From Parietaria judaica (Eukaryota; Streptophyta; Magnoliopsida; Rosales; Urticaceae): a stretch of DNA of 64,000 nt. The notes below the pieces were generated by a model. The model was given only the letters and a program-made list of their open reading frames with translations. It did no database searches and had not been told where the DNA came from. Shown in pieces: positions 47,882-60,493 of this stretch (its first letter is position 1; the number at the start of each line of letters is the position of its first letter). The position numbers and the translations under genes are program-made. The stretch lies in assembly GCA_954871525.1 (NCBI GenBank), contig OX940862.1, positions 39,238,232-39,302,231 of the forward strand, in the 5' to 3' direction.

Positions 47882-48331
47882 ATGGATGATCCGTCTTGTT
47901 TCGGTTCGTCATCGGAATATCATCAGGGATTCTTTTTCGGGTTTACCTCTTCCTCTTCCTCCGATGATGATAGTTTTTCTATGGATACAAGTTCCAATAA
48001 TACTATTGTCATATCCTCCGACGACACCGAGGAGTTTGAAATGCCTCCGAATCCAACTCTAAATCGGACCTCTCGTGCCGGTGGGCCACGACCGACGAGG
48101 GGCCGTGGGCGTGGGCGTGGGCGGGGACGTGGTAGGCCACCGTCTTTTCTATGGGAAACAGATTTTCAAATGAGGCTCAAATGGAACAATGAAACTCAAA
48201 CTCAAGATAGGTACGCCAAATGCAAATGGTGCCGTCAAGAGATTCTCGCAATCGTTGAACGAGGCACAACTCATTTACGCCGACATGCTAATCGTTGTCG
48301 TAGAGATTTAGGTATTGATGACGAATTATGA
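47882..48331 (+). CDS. BED zinc finger protein, copy 28
   Basis: 149 aa, three hexamers, with a silent GAG-to-GAA change (near 48192) shared only with copy 30. The TATA-like box is changed to TATCTAAA (47796-47803), and an upstream word to GCAACGGC near 47603, so this copy may be expressed differently. Confidence 0.8.
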   Translation: MDDPSCFGSSSEYHQGFFFGFTSSSSSDDDSFSMDTSSNNTIVISSDDTEEFEMPPNPTLNRTSRAGGPRPTRGRGRGRGRGRGRPPSFLWETDFQMRLKWNNETQTQDRYAKCKWCRQEILAIVERGTTHLRRHANRCRRDLGIDDEL

Positions 48332-49621
48332 TTTTAATTGTTGTAGTTTTATTAATATAATTTTGAATTGTTGTGAGTTATTTTGTTATTTGAAAAACTA
48401 TTAAATGTAATGTTGGATTGTTGTGAGTGATTTTGTTGTTTTAAAACAATTAAATGTAATATTTAATTGCTGTAAGTGATTTTGTTGTTTTAAAATTATT
48501 AAATGTAATGTTTAACTGTTGTAAGCGATTATGTTGTTTTAATATTAAATTTAATGATGAATTGTTCGAAGTGATTTTGTTGTTTTAAAATTAATAAATG
48601 TAATGAAGTATGATACTCGCCGCGGCACAATGTTAACAATGCCTTGGCAAGACCTATTGACTCATGATTAATAACCGTAGTCGAACTCACGCCACGGCAT
48701 ATCAAAATCTATGCCTCGGCATTTTTACAATGGCCGCGGCAGAATGGTAGTAACGCCGCGGCGTTTAGTGACTTACAGAGTCCATGCTCTCTGTATGATT
48801 TGAAACAACATATAGGCCTCGGCATGGTATCACCAAGCCGTGGCTTCGTTGGCCATGCCAAGGCATGGGTAACAGAATGCCGCAGCTTACATCGTCTGTT
48901 TACCAAAGTACCCTCACAATATGCAACTCGCCGAGGCCTCTCTTGAAAGTGCCGCGGCGAGTTGCATAATCAAGAGGGCAAATTTGTAAATTAAAATGAA
49001 GCCACAGCGTGTTCATTCAAATGCCGCGGCATGATAAGTAAATTTACAATGTAACTATTAGTTATCATATTAATTGTAACACAATTTTAGTAAATTAAAT
49101 TATCTCATTAATAAACTATGAAAATGTTGATAATTTTATTATAAAAAAAAACAAAATAATGCACTTAATAATGATAACTAAATGATCTTTCAAACAAAAA
49201 ACACAACATAGTACTATTAATTATATAATTTTTCAAACCAAAAATATAAAAAATTAATATAATTACAGTTTAATTTTATGGGTTTAAAGTCTAGGGTAAA
49301 ATTGTAAAAATTAATTAACCACGCCGCGGCTTATTTTGTAGAAGCCACGGCTTTATCTCAAACGTCGGATATATCCGTTGCAGAAACTGAACACGCCGCG
49401 GCATATTGAACCCCTGCCGCGGCTTTCTATCGCTGACACAAAAACGGCTAGTTTTTTTTTTCACCCGAATTATTACCCCACAACGGTAATAAACGGCTAT
49501 ATTTGTTAACAACGTTTAAATTCACACAAATTTTCTATTTAAACCTATACTTGTTCACATTTTATTCTATGTTTCATCAAATTAATCCTTAGATTCAAAA
49601 ATATCATCATTTTACTTTGTT

Positions 49622-50077
49622 ATGGATGATCCGTCTTGTTTCGGTTCGTCATCGGAATATCATCAGGGATTCTTTTTCGGGTTTACCTCTTCCTCTTCCT
49701 CCGATGATGATAGTTTTTCTATGGATACAAGTTCCAATAATACTATTGTCATATCCTCCGACGACACCGAGGAGTTTGAAATGCCTCCGAATCCAACTCT
49801 AAATCGGACCTCTCGTGCCGGTGGGCCACGACCGACGAGGGGCCGTGGGCGTGGGCGTGGGCGTGGGCGGGGACGTGGTAGGCCACCGTCTTTTCTATGG
49901 GAAACAGATTTTCAAATGAGGCTCAAATGGAACAATGAGACTCAAACTCAAGATAGGTACGCCAAATGCAAATGGTGCCGTCAAGAGATTCTCGCAATCG
50001 TTGAACGAGGCACAACTCATTTACGCCGACATGCTAATCGTTGTCGTAGAGATTTAGGTATTGATGACGAATTATGA
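49622..50077 (+). CDS. BED zinc finger protein, copy 29 (151 aa form)
   Basis: Counterpart of copy 27 in the two-monomer duplication, 3,438 bp downstream. It has the same 49-bp loss in the 3' minisatellite and the same one-base loss ('gttgtttaaaatt'). Confidence 0.82.
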   Translation: MDDPSCFGSSSEYHQGFFFGFTSSSSSDDDSFSMDTSSNNTIVISSDDTEEFEMPPNPTLNRTSRAGGPRPTRGRGRGRGRGRGRGRPPSFLWETDFQMRLKWNNETQTQDRYAKCKWCRQEILAIVERGTTHLRRHANRCRRDLGIDDEL

Positions 50078-51317
50078 TTTTAATTGTTGTAGTTTTATTA
50101 ATATAATTTTGAATTGTTGTGAGTTATTTTGTTATTTGAAAAAGTATTAAATGTAATGTTGGATTGTTGTGAGTGATTTTGTTGTTTTAAAATTATTAAA
50201 TGTAATGTTTAACTGTTGTAAGCGATTATGTTGTTTTAATATTAAATTTAATGATGAATTGTTCGAAGTGATTTTGTTGTTTAAAATTAATAAATGTAAT
50301 GAAGTATGATACTCGCCGCGGCACAATGTTAACAATGCCTTGGCAAGACCTATTGACTCATGATTAATAACCGTAGTCGAACTCACGCCACGGCATATCA
50401 AAATCTATGCCTCGGCATTTTTACAATGGCCGCGGCAGAATGGTAGTAACGCCGCGGCGTTTAGTGACTTACAGAGTCCATGCTCTCTGTATAATTTGAA
50501 ACAACATATAGGCATCGGCATGGTATCACCAAGCCGTGGCTTCGTTGGCCATGCCAAGGCATGGGTAACAGAATGCCGCAGCTTACATCGTCTGTTTACC
50601 AAAGTACCCTCACAATATGCAACTCGCCGAGGCCTCTCTTGAAAGTGCCGCGGCGAGTTGCATAATCAAGAGGGCAAATTTGTAAATTAAAATGAAGCCA
50701 CAGCGTGTTCATTCAAATGCCGCGGCATGATAAGTAAATTTACAATGTAACTATTAGTTATCATATTAATTGTAACACAATTTTAGTAAATTAAATTATC
50801 TCATTAATAAACTATGAAAATGTTGATAATTTTATTATAAAAAAAAACAAAATAATGCACTTAATAATGATAACTAAATGATCTTTCAAACAAAAAACAC
50901 AACATAGTACTATTAATTATATAATTTTTCAAACCAAAAATATAAAAAATTAATATAATTACAGTTTAATTTTATGGGTTTAAAGTCTAGGGTAAAATTG
51001 TAAAAATTAATTAACCACGCCGCGGCTTATTTTGTAGAAGCAACGGCTTTATCTCAAACGTCGGATATATCCGTTGCAGAAACTGAACACGCCGCGGCAT
51101 ATTGAACCCCTGCCGCGGCTTTCTATCGCTGACACAAAAACGGCTAGTTTTTTTTTTCACCCGAATTATTACCCCACAACGGTAATAAACGGCTATATTT
51201 GTTAACAACGTTTAAATTCACACAAATTTTCTATCTAAACCTATACTTGTTCACATTTTATTCTATGTTTCATCAAATTAATCCTTAGATTCAAAAATAT
51301 CATCATTTTACTTTGTT

Positions 51318-51767
51318 ATGGATGATCCGTCTTGTTTCGGTTCGTCATCGGAATATCATCAGGGATTCTTTTTCGGGTTTACCTCTTCCTCTTCCTCCGA
51401 TGATGATAGTTTTTCTATGGATACAAGTTCCAATAATACTATTGTCATATCCTCCGACGACACCGAGGAGTTTGAAATGCCTCCGAATCCAACTCTAAAT
51501 CGGACCTCTCGTGCCGGTGGGCCACGACCGACGAGGGGCCGTGGGCGTGGGCGTGGGCGGGGACGTGGTAGGCCACCGTCTTTTCTATGGGAAACAGATT
51601 TTCAAATGAGGCTCAAATGGAACAATGAAACTCAAACTCAAGATAGGTACGCCAAATGCAAATGGTGCCGTCAAGAGATTCTCGCAATCGTTGAACGAGG
51701 CACAACTCATTTACGCCGACATGCTAATCGTTGTCGTAGAGATTTAGGTATTGATGACGAATTATGA
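51318..51767 (+). CDS. BED zinc finger protein, copy 30
   Basis: Counterpart of copy 28: 149 aa, the same silent GAG-to-GAA, the same TATCTAAA (51232-51239) and GCAACGGC upstream. The spacer after it shares 'tgtatgattt' (near 52230) with that after copy 28. Confidence 0.8.
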   Translation: MDDPSCFGSSSEYHQGFFFGFTSSSSSDDDSFSMDTSSNNTIVISSDDTEEFEMPPNPTLNRTSRAGGPRPTRGRGRGRGRGRGRPPSFLWETDFQMRLKWNNETQTQDRYAKCKWCRQEILAIVERGTTHLRRHANRCRRDLGIDDEL

Positions 51768-53057
51768 TTTTAATTGTTGTAGTTTTATTAATATAATTTT
51801 GAATTGTTGTGAGTTATTTTGTTATTTGAAAAACTATTAAATGTAATGTTGGATTGTTGTGAGTGATTTTGTTGTTTTAAAACAATTAAATGTAATATTT
51901 AATTGCTGTAAGTGATTTTGTTGTTTTAAAATTATTAAATGTAATGTTTAACTGTTGTAAGCGATTATGTTGTTTTAATATTAAATTTAATGATGAATTG
52001 TTCGAAGTGATTTTGTTGTTTTAAAATTAATAAATGTAATGAAGTATGATACTCGCCGCGGCACAATGTTAACAATGCCTTGGCAAGACCTATTGACTCA
52101 TGATTAATAACCGTAGTCGAACTCACGCCACGGCATATCAAAATCTATGCCTCGGCATTTTTACAATGGCCGCGGCAGAATGGTAGTAACGCCGCGGCGT
52201 TTAGTGACTTACAGAGTCCATGCTCTCTGTATGATTTGAAACAACATATAGGCCTCGGCATGGTATCACCAAGCCGTGGCTTCGTTGGCCATGCCAAGGC
52301 ATGGGTAACAGAATGCCGCAGCTTATATCGTCTGTTTACCAAAGTACCCTCACAATATGCAACTCGCCGAGGCCTCTCTTGAAAGTGCCGCGGCGAGTTG
52401 CATAATCAAGAGGGCAAATTTGTAAATTAAAATGAAGCCACAGCGTGTTCATTCAAATGCCGCGGCATGATAAGTAAATTTACAATGTAACTATTAGTTA
52501 TCATATTAATTGTAACACAATTTTAGTAAATTAAATTATCTCATTAATAAACTATGAAAATGTTGATAATTTTATTATAAAAAAAAACAAAATAATGCAC
52601 TTAATAATGATAACTAAATGATCTTTCAAACAAAAAACACAACATAGTACTATTAATTATATAATTTTTCAAACCAAAAATATAAAAAATTAATATAATT
52701 ACAGTTTAATTTTATGGGTTTAAAGTCTAGGGTAAAATTGTAAAAATTAATTAACCACGCCGCGGCTTATTTTGTAGAAGCCACGGCTTTATCTCAAACG
52801 TCGGATATATCCGTTGCAGAAACTGAACACGCCGCGGCATATTGAACCCCTGCCGCGGCTTTCTATCGCTGACACAAAAACGGCTAGTTTTTTTTTTCAC
52901 CCGAATTATTACCCCACAACGGTAATAAACGGCTATATTTGTTAACAACGTTTAAATTCACACAAATTTTCTATTTAAACCTATACTTGTTCACATTTTA
53001 TTCTATGTTTCATCAAACTAATTCTTAGATTCAAAAATATCATCATTTTACTTTGTT

Positions 53058-53513
53058 ATGGATGATCCGTCTTGTTTCGGTTCGTCATCGGAATATCATC
53101 AGGGATTCTTTTTCGGGTTTACCTCTTCCTCTTCCTCCGATGATGATAGTTTTTCTATGGATACAAGTTCCAATAATACTATTGTCATATCCTCCGACGA
53201 CACCGAGGAGTTTGAAATGCCTCCGAATCCAACTCTAAATCGGACCTCTCGTGCCGGTGGGCCACGACCGACGAGGGGCCGTGGGCGTGGGCGTGGGCGT
53301 GGGCGGGGACGTGGTAGGCCACCGTCTTTTCTATGGGAAACAGATTTTCAAATGAGGCTCAAATGGAACAATGAGACTCAAACTCAAGATAGGTACGCCA
53401 AATGCAAATGGTGCCGTCAAGAGATTCTCGCAATCGTTGAACGAGGCACAACTCATTTACGCCGACATGCTAATCGTTGTCGTAGAGATTTAGGTATTGA
53501 TGACGAATTATGA
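53058..53513 (+). CDS. BED zinc finger protein, copy 31 (151 aa form)
   Basis: Protein identical to copy 19. The leader has two private changes that alter the upstream ORF to MFHQTNS. The 3' minisatellite shares 'aaaacaattaaatg' with copies 28 and 30. Confidence 0.82.
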   Translation: MDDPSCFGSSSEYHQGFFFGFTSSSSSDDDSFSMDTSSNNTIVISSDDTEEFEMPPNPTLNRTSRAGGPRPTRGRGRGRGRGRGRGRPPSFLWETDFQMRLKWNNETQTQDRYAKCKWCRQEILAIVERGTTHLRRHANRCRRDLGIDDEL

Positions 53514-54805
53514 TTTTAATTGTTGTAGTTTTATTAATATAATTTTGAATTGTTGTGAGTTATTTTGTTATTTGAAAAAGTATTAAATGTAATGTTGGAT
53601 TGTTGTGAGTGATTTTGTTGTTTTAAAACAATTAAATGTAATATTTAATTGCTGTAAGTGATTTTGTTGTTTTAAAATTATTAAATGTAATGTTTAACTG
53701 TTGTAAGCGATTATGTTGTTTTAATATTAAATTTAATGATGAATTGTTCGAAGTGATTTTGTTGTTTTAAAATTAATAAATGTAATGAAGTATGATACTC
53801 GCCGCGGCACAATGTTAACAATGCCTTGGCAAGACCTATTGACTCATGATTAATAACCGTAGTCGAACTCACGCCACGGCATATCAAAATCTATGCCTCG
53901 GCATTTTTACAATGGCCGCGGCAGAATGGTAGTAACGCCGCGGCGTTTAGTGACTTACAGAGTCCATGCTCTCTGTATAATTTGAAACAACATATAGGCC
54001 TCGGCATGGTATCACCAAGCCGTGGCTTCGTTGGCCATGCCAAGGCATGGGTAACAGAATGCCGCAGCTTACATCGTCTGTTTACCAAAGTACCCTCACA
54101 ATATGCAACTCGCCGAGGCCTCTCTTGAAAGTGCCGCGGCGAGTTGCATAATCAAGAGGGCAAATTTGTAAATTAAAATGAAGCCACAGCGTGTTCATTC
54201 AAATGCCGCGGCATGATAAGTAAATTTACAATGTAACTATTAGTTATCATATTAATTGTAACACAATTTTAGTAAATTAAATTATCTCATTAATAAACTA
54301 TGAAAATGTTGATAATTTTATTATAAAAAAAAAAACAAAATAATGCACTTAATAATGATAACTAAATAATCGTTCAAACAAAAAACACAACATAGTACCA
54401 TTAATTATATAATTTTTCAAACCAAAAATATAAAAAATTAATATAATTACAGTTTAATTTTATGGGTTTAAAGTGTAGGGTAAAATTGTAAAAATTAATT
54501 AACCACGCCGCGGCTTATTTTGTAGAAGCCACGGCTTTATCTCAAACGTCAGATATATCCGTTGCAGAAACTGAACACGCCGCGGCATATAGAACCCCTG
54601 CCGCGGCTTTCTATCGCTGACACAAAAACGGCTAGTTTTTTTCTTCACCCGAATTATTACCCCACAACGGTAATAAACGGCTATATTTGTTAACAACGTT
54701 TAAATTCACACAAATTTTCTATTTAAACCTATACTTGTTCACATTTTATTCTATGTTTCATCAAATTAATCCTTAGATTCAAAAATATCATCATTTTACT
54801 TTGTT

Positions 54806-55261
54806 ATGGATGATCCGTCTTGTTTCGGTTCGTCATCGGAATATCATCAGGGATTCTTTTTCGGGTTTACCTCTTCCTCTTCCTCCGATGATGATAGTTT
54901 TTCTATGGATACAAGTTCCAATAATACTATTGTCATATCCTCCGACGACACCGAGGAGTTTGAAATGCCTCCGAATCCAACTCTAAATCGGACCTCTCGT
55001 GCCGGTGGGCCACGACCGACGAGGGGCCGTGGGCGTGGGCGTGGGCGTGGGCGGGGACGTGGTAGGCCACCGTCTTTTCTATGGGAAACAGATTTTCAAA
55101 TGAGGCTCAAATGGAACAATGAGACTCAAACTCAAGATAGGTACGCCAAATGCAAATGGTGCCGTCAAGAGATTCTCGCAATCGTTGAACGAGGCACAAC
55201 TCATTTACGCCGACATGCTAATCGTTGTCGTAGAGATTTAGGTATTGATGACGAATTATGA
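54806..55261 (+). CDS. BED zinc finger protein, copy 32 (mosaic monomer)
   Basis: 151 aa with the late-type GGC marker inside the gene. The leader is early type ('aataatcgttc', 'catatagaa') and the spacer after it is also early type. The gene therefore looks like late-type sequence exchanged into an early-type monomer. The upstream palindrome is broken (CAGATATATCCG). Confidence 0.82.
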   Translation: MDDPSCFGSSSEYHQGFFFGFTSSSSSDDDSFSMDTSSNNTIVISSDDTEEFEMPPNPTLNRTSRAGGPRPTRGRGRGRGRGRGRGRPPSFLWETDFQMRLKWNNETQTQDRYAKCKWCRQEILAIVERGTTHLRRHANRCRRDLGIDDEL

Positions 55262-56551
55262 TTTTAATTGTTGTAGTTTTATTAATATAATTTTGAATTG
55301 TTGTGAGTTATTTTGTTATTTGAAAAAGTATTAAATGTAATGTTGGATTGTTGTGAGTGATTTTGTTGTTTTAAAACTATTAAATGTAATATTTAATTGC
55401 TGTAAGTGATTTTGTTGTTTTAAAATTATTAAATGTAATGTTTAACTGTTGTAAGCGATTATGTTGTTTTAATATTAAATTTAATGATGAATTGTTCGAA
55501 GTGATTTTGTTGATTTAAAATTAATAAATGTAATGAAGTATGATACTCGCCGCGGCACAATGTTAACAATGCCTTGGCAAGACCTATTGACTCATGATTA
55601 ATAACCGTAGTCGAACTCACGCCACGGCATATCAAAATCTATGCCTCGGCATTTTTACAATGGCCGCGGCAGAATTGTAGTAACGCCGCGGCGTTTAGTG
55701 ACTTACAGAGTCCATGCTCTCTGTATAATTTGAAACAACATATAGGCCTCGGCATGGTATCAGCAAGCCGTGGCTTCGTTGGCCATGCCAAGGCATGGGT
55801 AACAGAATGCCGCAGCTTACATCGTCTGTTTACCAAAGTACCCTCACAATATGCAACTCGCCGAGGCCTCTCTTGAAAGTGCCGCGGCGAGTTGCATAAT
55901 CAAGAGGGCAAATTTGTAAATTAAAATGAAGCCACAGCGTGTTCATTCAAATGCCGCGGCATGATAAGTAAATTTACAATGTAACTATTAGTTATCATAT
56001 TAATTGTAACACAATTTTAGTAAATTAAATTATCTCATTAATAAACTATGAAAATGTTGATAATTTTATTATAAAAAAAAACAAAATAATGCACTTAATA
56101 ATGATAACTAAATGATCTTTCAAACAAAAAACACAACATAGTACTATTAATTATATAATTTTTCAAACCAAAAATATAAAAAATTAATATAATTACAGTT
56201 TAATTTTATGGGTTTAAAGTCTAGGGTAAAATTGTAAAAATTAATTAACCACGCCGCGGCTTATTTTGTAGAAGCCACGGCTTTATCTCAAACGTCGGAT
56301 ATATCCGTTGCAGAAACTGAACACGCCGCGGCATATTGAACACCTGCCGCGGCTTTCTATCGCTGACACAAAAACGGCTAGTTTTTTTTTCCACCCGAAT
56401 TATTACCCCACAACGGTAATAAACGGCTATATTTGTTAACAACGTTTAAATTCACACAAATTTTCTATTTAAACCTATACTTGTTCACATTTTATTCTAT
56501 GTTTCATCAAATTAATCCTTAGATTCAAAAATATCATCATTTTACTTTGTT

Positions 56552-57007
56552 ATGGATGATCCGTCTTGTTTCCGTTCGTCATCGGAATATCATCAGGGAT
56601 TCTTTTTCGGGTTTACCTCTTCCTCTTCCTCCGATGATGATAGTTTTTCTATGGATACAAGTTCCAATAATACTATTGTCATATCCTCCGACGACACCGA
56701 GGAGTTTGAAATGCCTCCGAATCCAACTCTAAATCGGACCTCTCGTGCCGGTGGGCCACGACCGACGAGGGGCCGTGGGCGTGGGCGTGGGCGTGGGCGG
56801 GGACGTGGTAGGCCACCGTCTTTTCTATGGGAAACAGATTTTCAAATGAGGCTCAAATGGAACAATGAGACTCAAACTCAAGATAGGTACGCCAAATGCA
56901 AATGGTGCCGTCAAGAGATTCTCGCAATCGTTGAACGAGGCACAACTCATTTACGCCGACATGCTAATCGTTGTCGTAGAGATTTAGGTATTGATGACGA
57001 ATTATGA
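56552..57007 (+). CDS. BED zinc finger protein, copy 33
   Basis: 151 aa with G8R near the N-terminus. The leader is late type with 'gaacacctg', shared with copy 34. It sits between two early-type spacer halves (around 55.7 and 57.4 kb). Confidence 0.8.
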   Translation: MDDPSCFRSSSEYHQGFFFGFTSSSSSDDDSFSMDTSSNNTIVISSDDTEEFEMPPNPTLNRTSRAGGPRPTRGRGRGRGRGRGRGRPPSFLWETDFQMRLKWNNETQTQDRYAKCKWCRQEILAIVERGTTHLRRHANRCRRDLGIDDEL

Positions 57008-58297
57008 TTTTAATTGTTGTAGTTTTATTAATATAATTTTGAATTGTTGTGAGTTATTTTGTTATTTGAAAAAGTATTAAATGTAATGTTGGATTGTTGT
57101 GAGTGATTTTGTTGTTTTAAAACTATTAAATGTAATATTTAATTGCTGTAAGTGATTTTGTTGTTTTAAAATTATTAAATGTAATGTTTAACTGTTGTAA
57201 GCGATTATGTTGTTTTAATATTAAATTTAATGATGAATTGTTCGAAGTGATTTTGTTGATTTAAAATTAATAAATGTAATGAAGTATGATACTCGCCGCG
57301 GCACAATGTTAACAATGCCTTGGCAAGACCTATTGACTCATGATTAATAACCGTAGTCGAACTCACGCCACGGCATATCAAAATCTATGCCTCGGCATTT
57401 TTACAATGGCCGCGGCAGAATTGTAGTAACGCCGCGGCGTTTAGTGACTTACAGAGTCCATGCTCTCTGTATAATTTGAAACAACATATAGGCCTCGGCA
57501 TGGTATCAGCAAGCCGTGGCTTCGTTGGCCATGCCAAGGCATGGGTAACAGAATGCCGCAGCTTACATCGTCTGTTTACCAAAGTACCCTCACAATATGC
57601 AACTCGCCGAGGCCTCTCTTGAAAGTGCCGCGGCGAGTTGCATAATCAAGAGGGCAAATTTGTAAATTAAAATGAAGCCACAGCGTGTTCATTCAAATGC
57701 CGCGGCATGATAAGTAAATTTACAATGTAACTATTAGTTATCATATTAATTGTAACACAATTTTAGTAAATTAAATTATCTCATTAATAAACTATGAAAA
57801 TGTTGATAATTTTATTATAAAAAAAAACAAAATAATGCACTTAATAATGATAACTAAATGATCTTTCAAACAAAAAACACAACATAGTACTATTAATTAT
57901 ATAATTTTTCAAACCAAAAATATAAAAAATTAATATAATTACAGTTTAATTTTATGGGTTTAAAGTCTAGGGTAAAATTGTAAAAATTAATTAACCACGC
58001 CGCGGCTTATTTTGTAGAAGCCACGGCTTTATCTCAAACGTCGGATATATCCGTTGCAGAAACTGAACACGCCGCGGCATATTGAACACCTGCCGCGGCT
58101 TTCTATCGCTGACACAAAAACGGCTAGTTTTTTTTTTCACCCGAATTATTACCCCACAACGGTAATAAACGGCTATATTTGTTAACAACGTTTAAATTCA
58201 CACAAATTTTCTATTTAAACCTATACTTGTTCACATTTTATTCTATGTTTCATCAAATTAATCCTTAGATTCAAAAATATCATCATTTTACTTTGTT

Positions 58298-58753
58298 ATG
58301 GATGATCCGTCTTGTTTCGGTTCGTCATCGGAATATCATCAGGGATTCTTTTTCGGGTTTACCTCTTCCTCTTCCTCCGATGATGATAGTTTTTCTATGG
58401 ATACAAGTTCCAATAATACTATTGTCATATCCTCCGACGACACCGAGGAGTTTGAAATGCCTCCGAATCCAACTCTAAATCGGACCTCTCGTGCCGGTGG
58501 GCCACGACCGACGAGGGGCCGTGGGCGTGGGCGTGGGCGTGGGCGGGGACGTGGTAGGCCACCGTCTTTTCTATGGGAAACAGATTTTCAAATGAGGCTC
58601 AAATGGAACAATGAGACTCAAACTCAAGATAGGTACGCCAAATGCAAATGGTGCCGTCAAGAGATTCTCGCAATCGTTGAACGAGGCACAACTCATTTAC
58701 GCCGACATGCTAATCGTTGTCGTAGAGATTTAGGTATTGATGACGAATTATGA
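58298..58753 (+). CDS. BED zinc finger protein, copy 34 (151 aa form)
   Basis: Protein identical to copy 19. Just after the stop the minisatellite has private changes ('tgtattag' near 58762 and 'gattttcttg' near 58851). Confidence 0.82.
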   Translation: MDDPSCFGSSSEYHQGFFFGFTSSSSSDDDSFSMDTSSNNTIVISSDDTEEFEMPPNPTLNRTSRAGGPRPTRGRGRGRGRGRGRGRPPSFLWETDFQMRLKWNNETQTQDRYAKCKWCRQEILAIVERGTTHLRRHANRCRRDLGIDDEL

Positions 58754-60043
58754 TTTTAATTGTATTAGTTTTATTAATATAATTTTGAATTGTTGTGAGT
58801 TATTTTGTTATTTGAAAAAGTATTAAATGTAATGTTGGATTGTTGTGAGTGATTTTCTTGTTTTAAAACTATTAAATGTAATATTTAATTGCTGTAAGTG
58901 ATTTTGTTGTTTTAAAATTATTAAATGTAATGTTTAACTGTTGTAAGCGATTATGTTGTTTTAATATTAAATTTAATGATGAATTGTTCGAAGTGATTTT
59001 GTTGTTTTAAAATTAATAAATGTAATGAAGTATGATACTCGCCGCGGCACAATGTTAACAATGCCTTGGCAAGACCTATTGACTCATGATTAATAACCGT
59101 AGTCGAACTCACGCCACGGCATATCAAAATCTATGCCTCGGCATTTTTACAATGGCCGCGGCAGAATGGTAGTAACGCCGCGGCGTTTAGTGACTTACAG
59201 AGTCCATGCTCTCTGTATAATTTGAAACAACATATAGGCCTCGGCATGGTATCACCAAGCCGTGGCTTCGTTGGCCATGCCAAGGCATGGGTAACAGAAT
59301 GCCGCAGCTTACATCGTCTGTTTACCAAAGTACCCTCACAATATGCAACTCCCCGAGGCCTCTCTTGAAAGTGCCGCGGCGAGTTGCATAATCAAGAGGG
59401 CAAATTTGTAAATTAAAATGAAGCCACAGCGTGTTCATTCAAATGCCGCGGCATGATAAGTAAATTTACAATGTAACTATTAGTTATCATATTAATTGTA
59501 ACACAATTTTAGTAAATTAAATTATCTCATTAATAAACTATGAAAATGTTGATAATTTTATTATAAAAAAAAACAAAATAATGCACTTAATAATGATAAC
59601 TAAATAATCGTTCAAACAAAAAACACAACATAGTACTATTAATTATATAATTTTTCAAACCAAAAATATAAAAAATTAATATAATTACAGTTTAATTTTA
59701 TGGGTTTAAAGTCTAGGGTAAAATTGTAAAAATTAATTAACCACGCCGCGGCTTATTTTGTAGAAGCCACGGCTTTATCTCAAACGTCAGATATATCCGT
59801 TGCAGAAACTGAACACGCCGCGGCATATAGAACCCCTGCCGCGGCTTTCTATCGCTGACACAAAAACGGCTAGTTTTTTTCTTCACCCGAATTATTACCC
59901 CACAACGGTAATAAACGGCTATATTTGTTAACAACGTTTAAATTCACACAAATTTTCTATTTAAACCTATACTTGTTCACATTTTATTCTATGTTTCATC
60001 AAATTAATCCTTAGATTCAAAAATATCATCATTTTACTTTGTT

Positions 60044-60493
60044 ATGGATGATCCGTCTTGTTTCGGTTCGTCATCGGAATATCATCAGGGATTCTTTTTC
60101 GGGTTTACCTCTTCCTCTTCCTCCGATGATGATAGTTTTTCTATGGATACAAGTTCCAATAATACTATTGTCATATCCTCCGACGACACCGAGGAGTTTG
60201 AAATGCCTCCGAATCCAACTCTAAATCGGACCTCTCGTGCCGGTGGGCCACGACCGACGAGAGGGCGTGGGCGTGGGCGTGGGCGGGGACGTGGTAGGCC
60301 ACCGTCTTTTCTATGGGAAACAGATTTCCAAATGAGGCTCAAATGGAACAATGAGACTCAAACTCAAGATAGGTACGCCAAATGCAAATGGTGCCGTCAA
60401 GAGATTCTCGCAATCGTTGAACGAGGCACAACTCATTTACGCCGACATGCTAATCGTTGTCGTAGAGATTTAGGTATTGATGACGAATTATGA
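60044..60493 (+). CDS. BED zinc finger protein, copy 35
   Basis: 149 aa common protein, with two private silent changes (AGG to AGA at the start of the RG run, TTT to TTC before the finger). Early-type leader with the broken palindrome, like copies 32 and 37. The upstream hairpin arm is damaged (ctcccc near 59351). Confidence 0.82.
   Translation: MDDPSCFGSSSEYHQGFFFGFTSSSSSDDDSFSMDTSSNNTIVISSDDTEEFEMPPNPTLNRTSRAGGPRPTRGRGRGRGRGRGRPPSFLWETDFQMRLKWNNETQTQDRYAKCKWCRQEILAIVERGTTHLRRHANRCRRDLGIDDEL

Larger units (their letters stand above)
46184..53057. repeat. Two-monomer higher-order duplication (copies 27-28 and 29-30)
   Basis: The two halves are offset by 3,436-3,438 bp. They share the 49-bp minisatellite deletion, a one-base loss next to it, GCATCGGC, GCAACGGC, TATCTAAA, the silent GAA, 'aaaactattaaatgtaatgt' in place of 'aaaagtatt...', and 'tgtatgattt'. 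Such a set of linked private variants shows duplication of a dimer rather than of single monomers. Confidence 0.88.
31981..54300. repeat. Array block D (copies 19-31; late type)
   Basis: Leaders read 'catattgaa' and, from copy 20 on, 'aatgatctttc'; genes carry GGC at the head of the hexamer run and two to six hexamers. This block has nearly all the hexamer length variation and the 3.44 kb two-monomer duplication. Confidence 0.78.
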
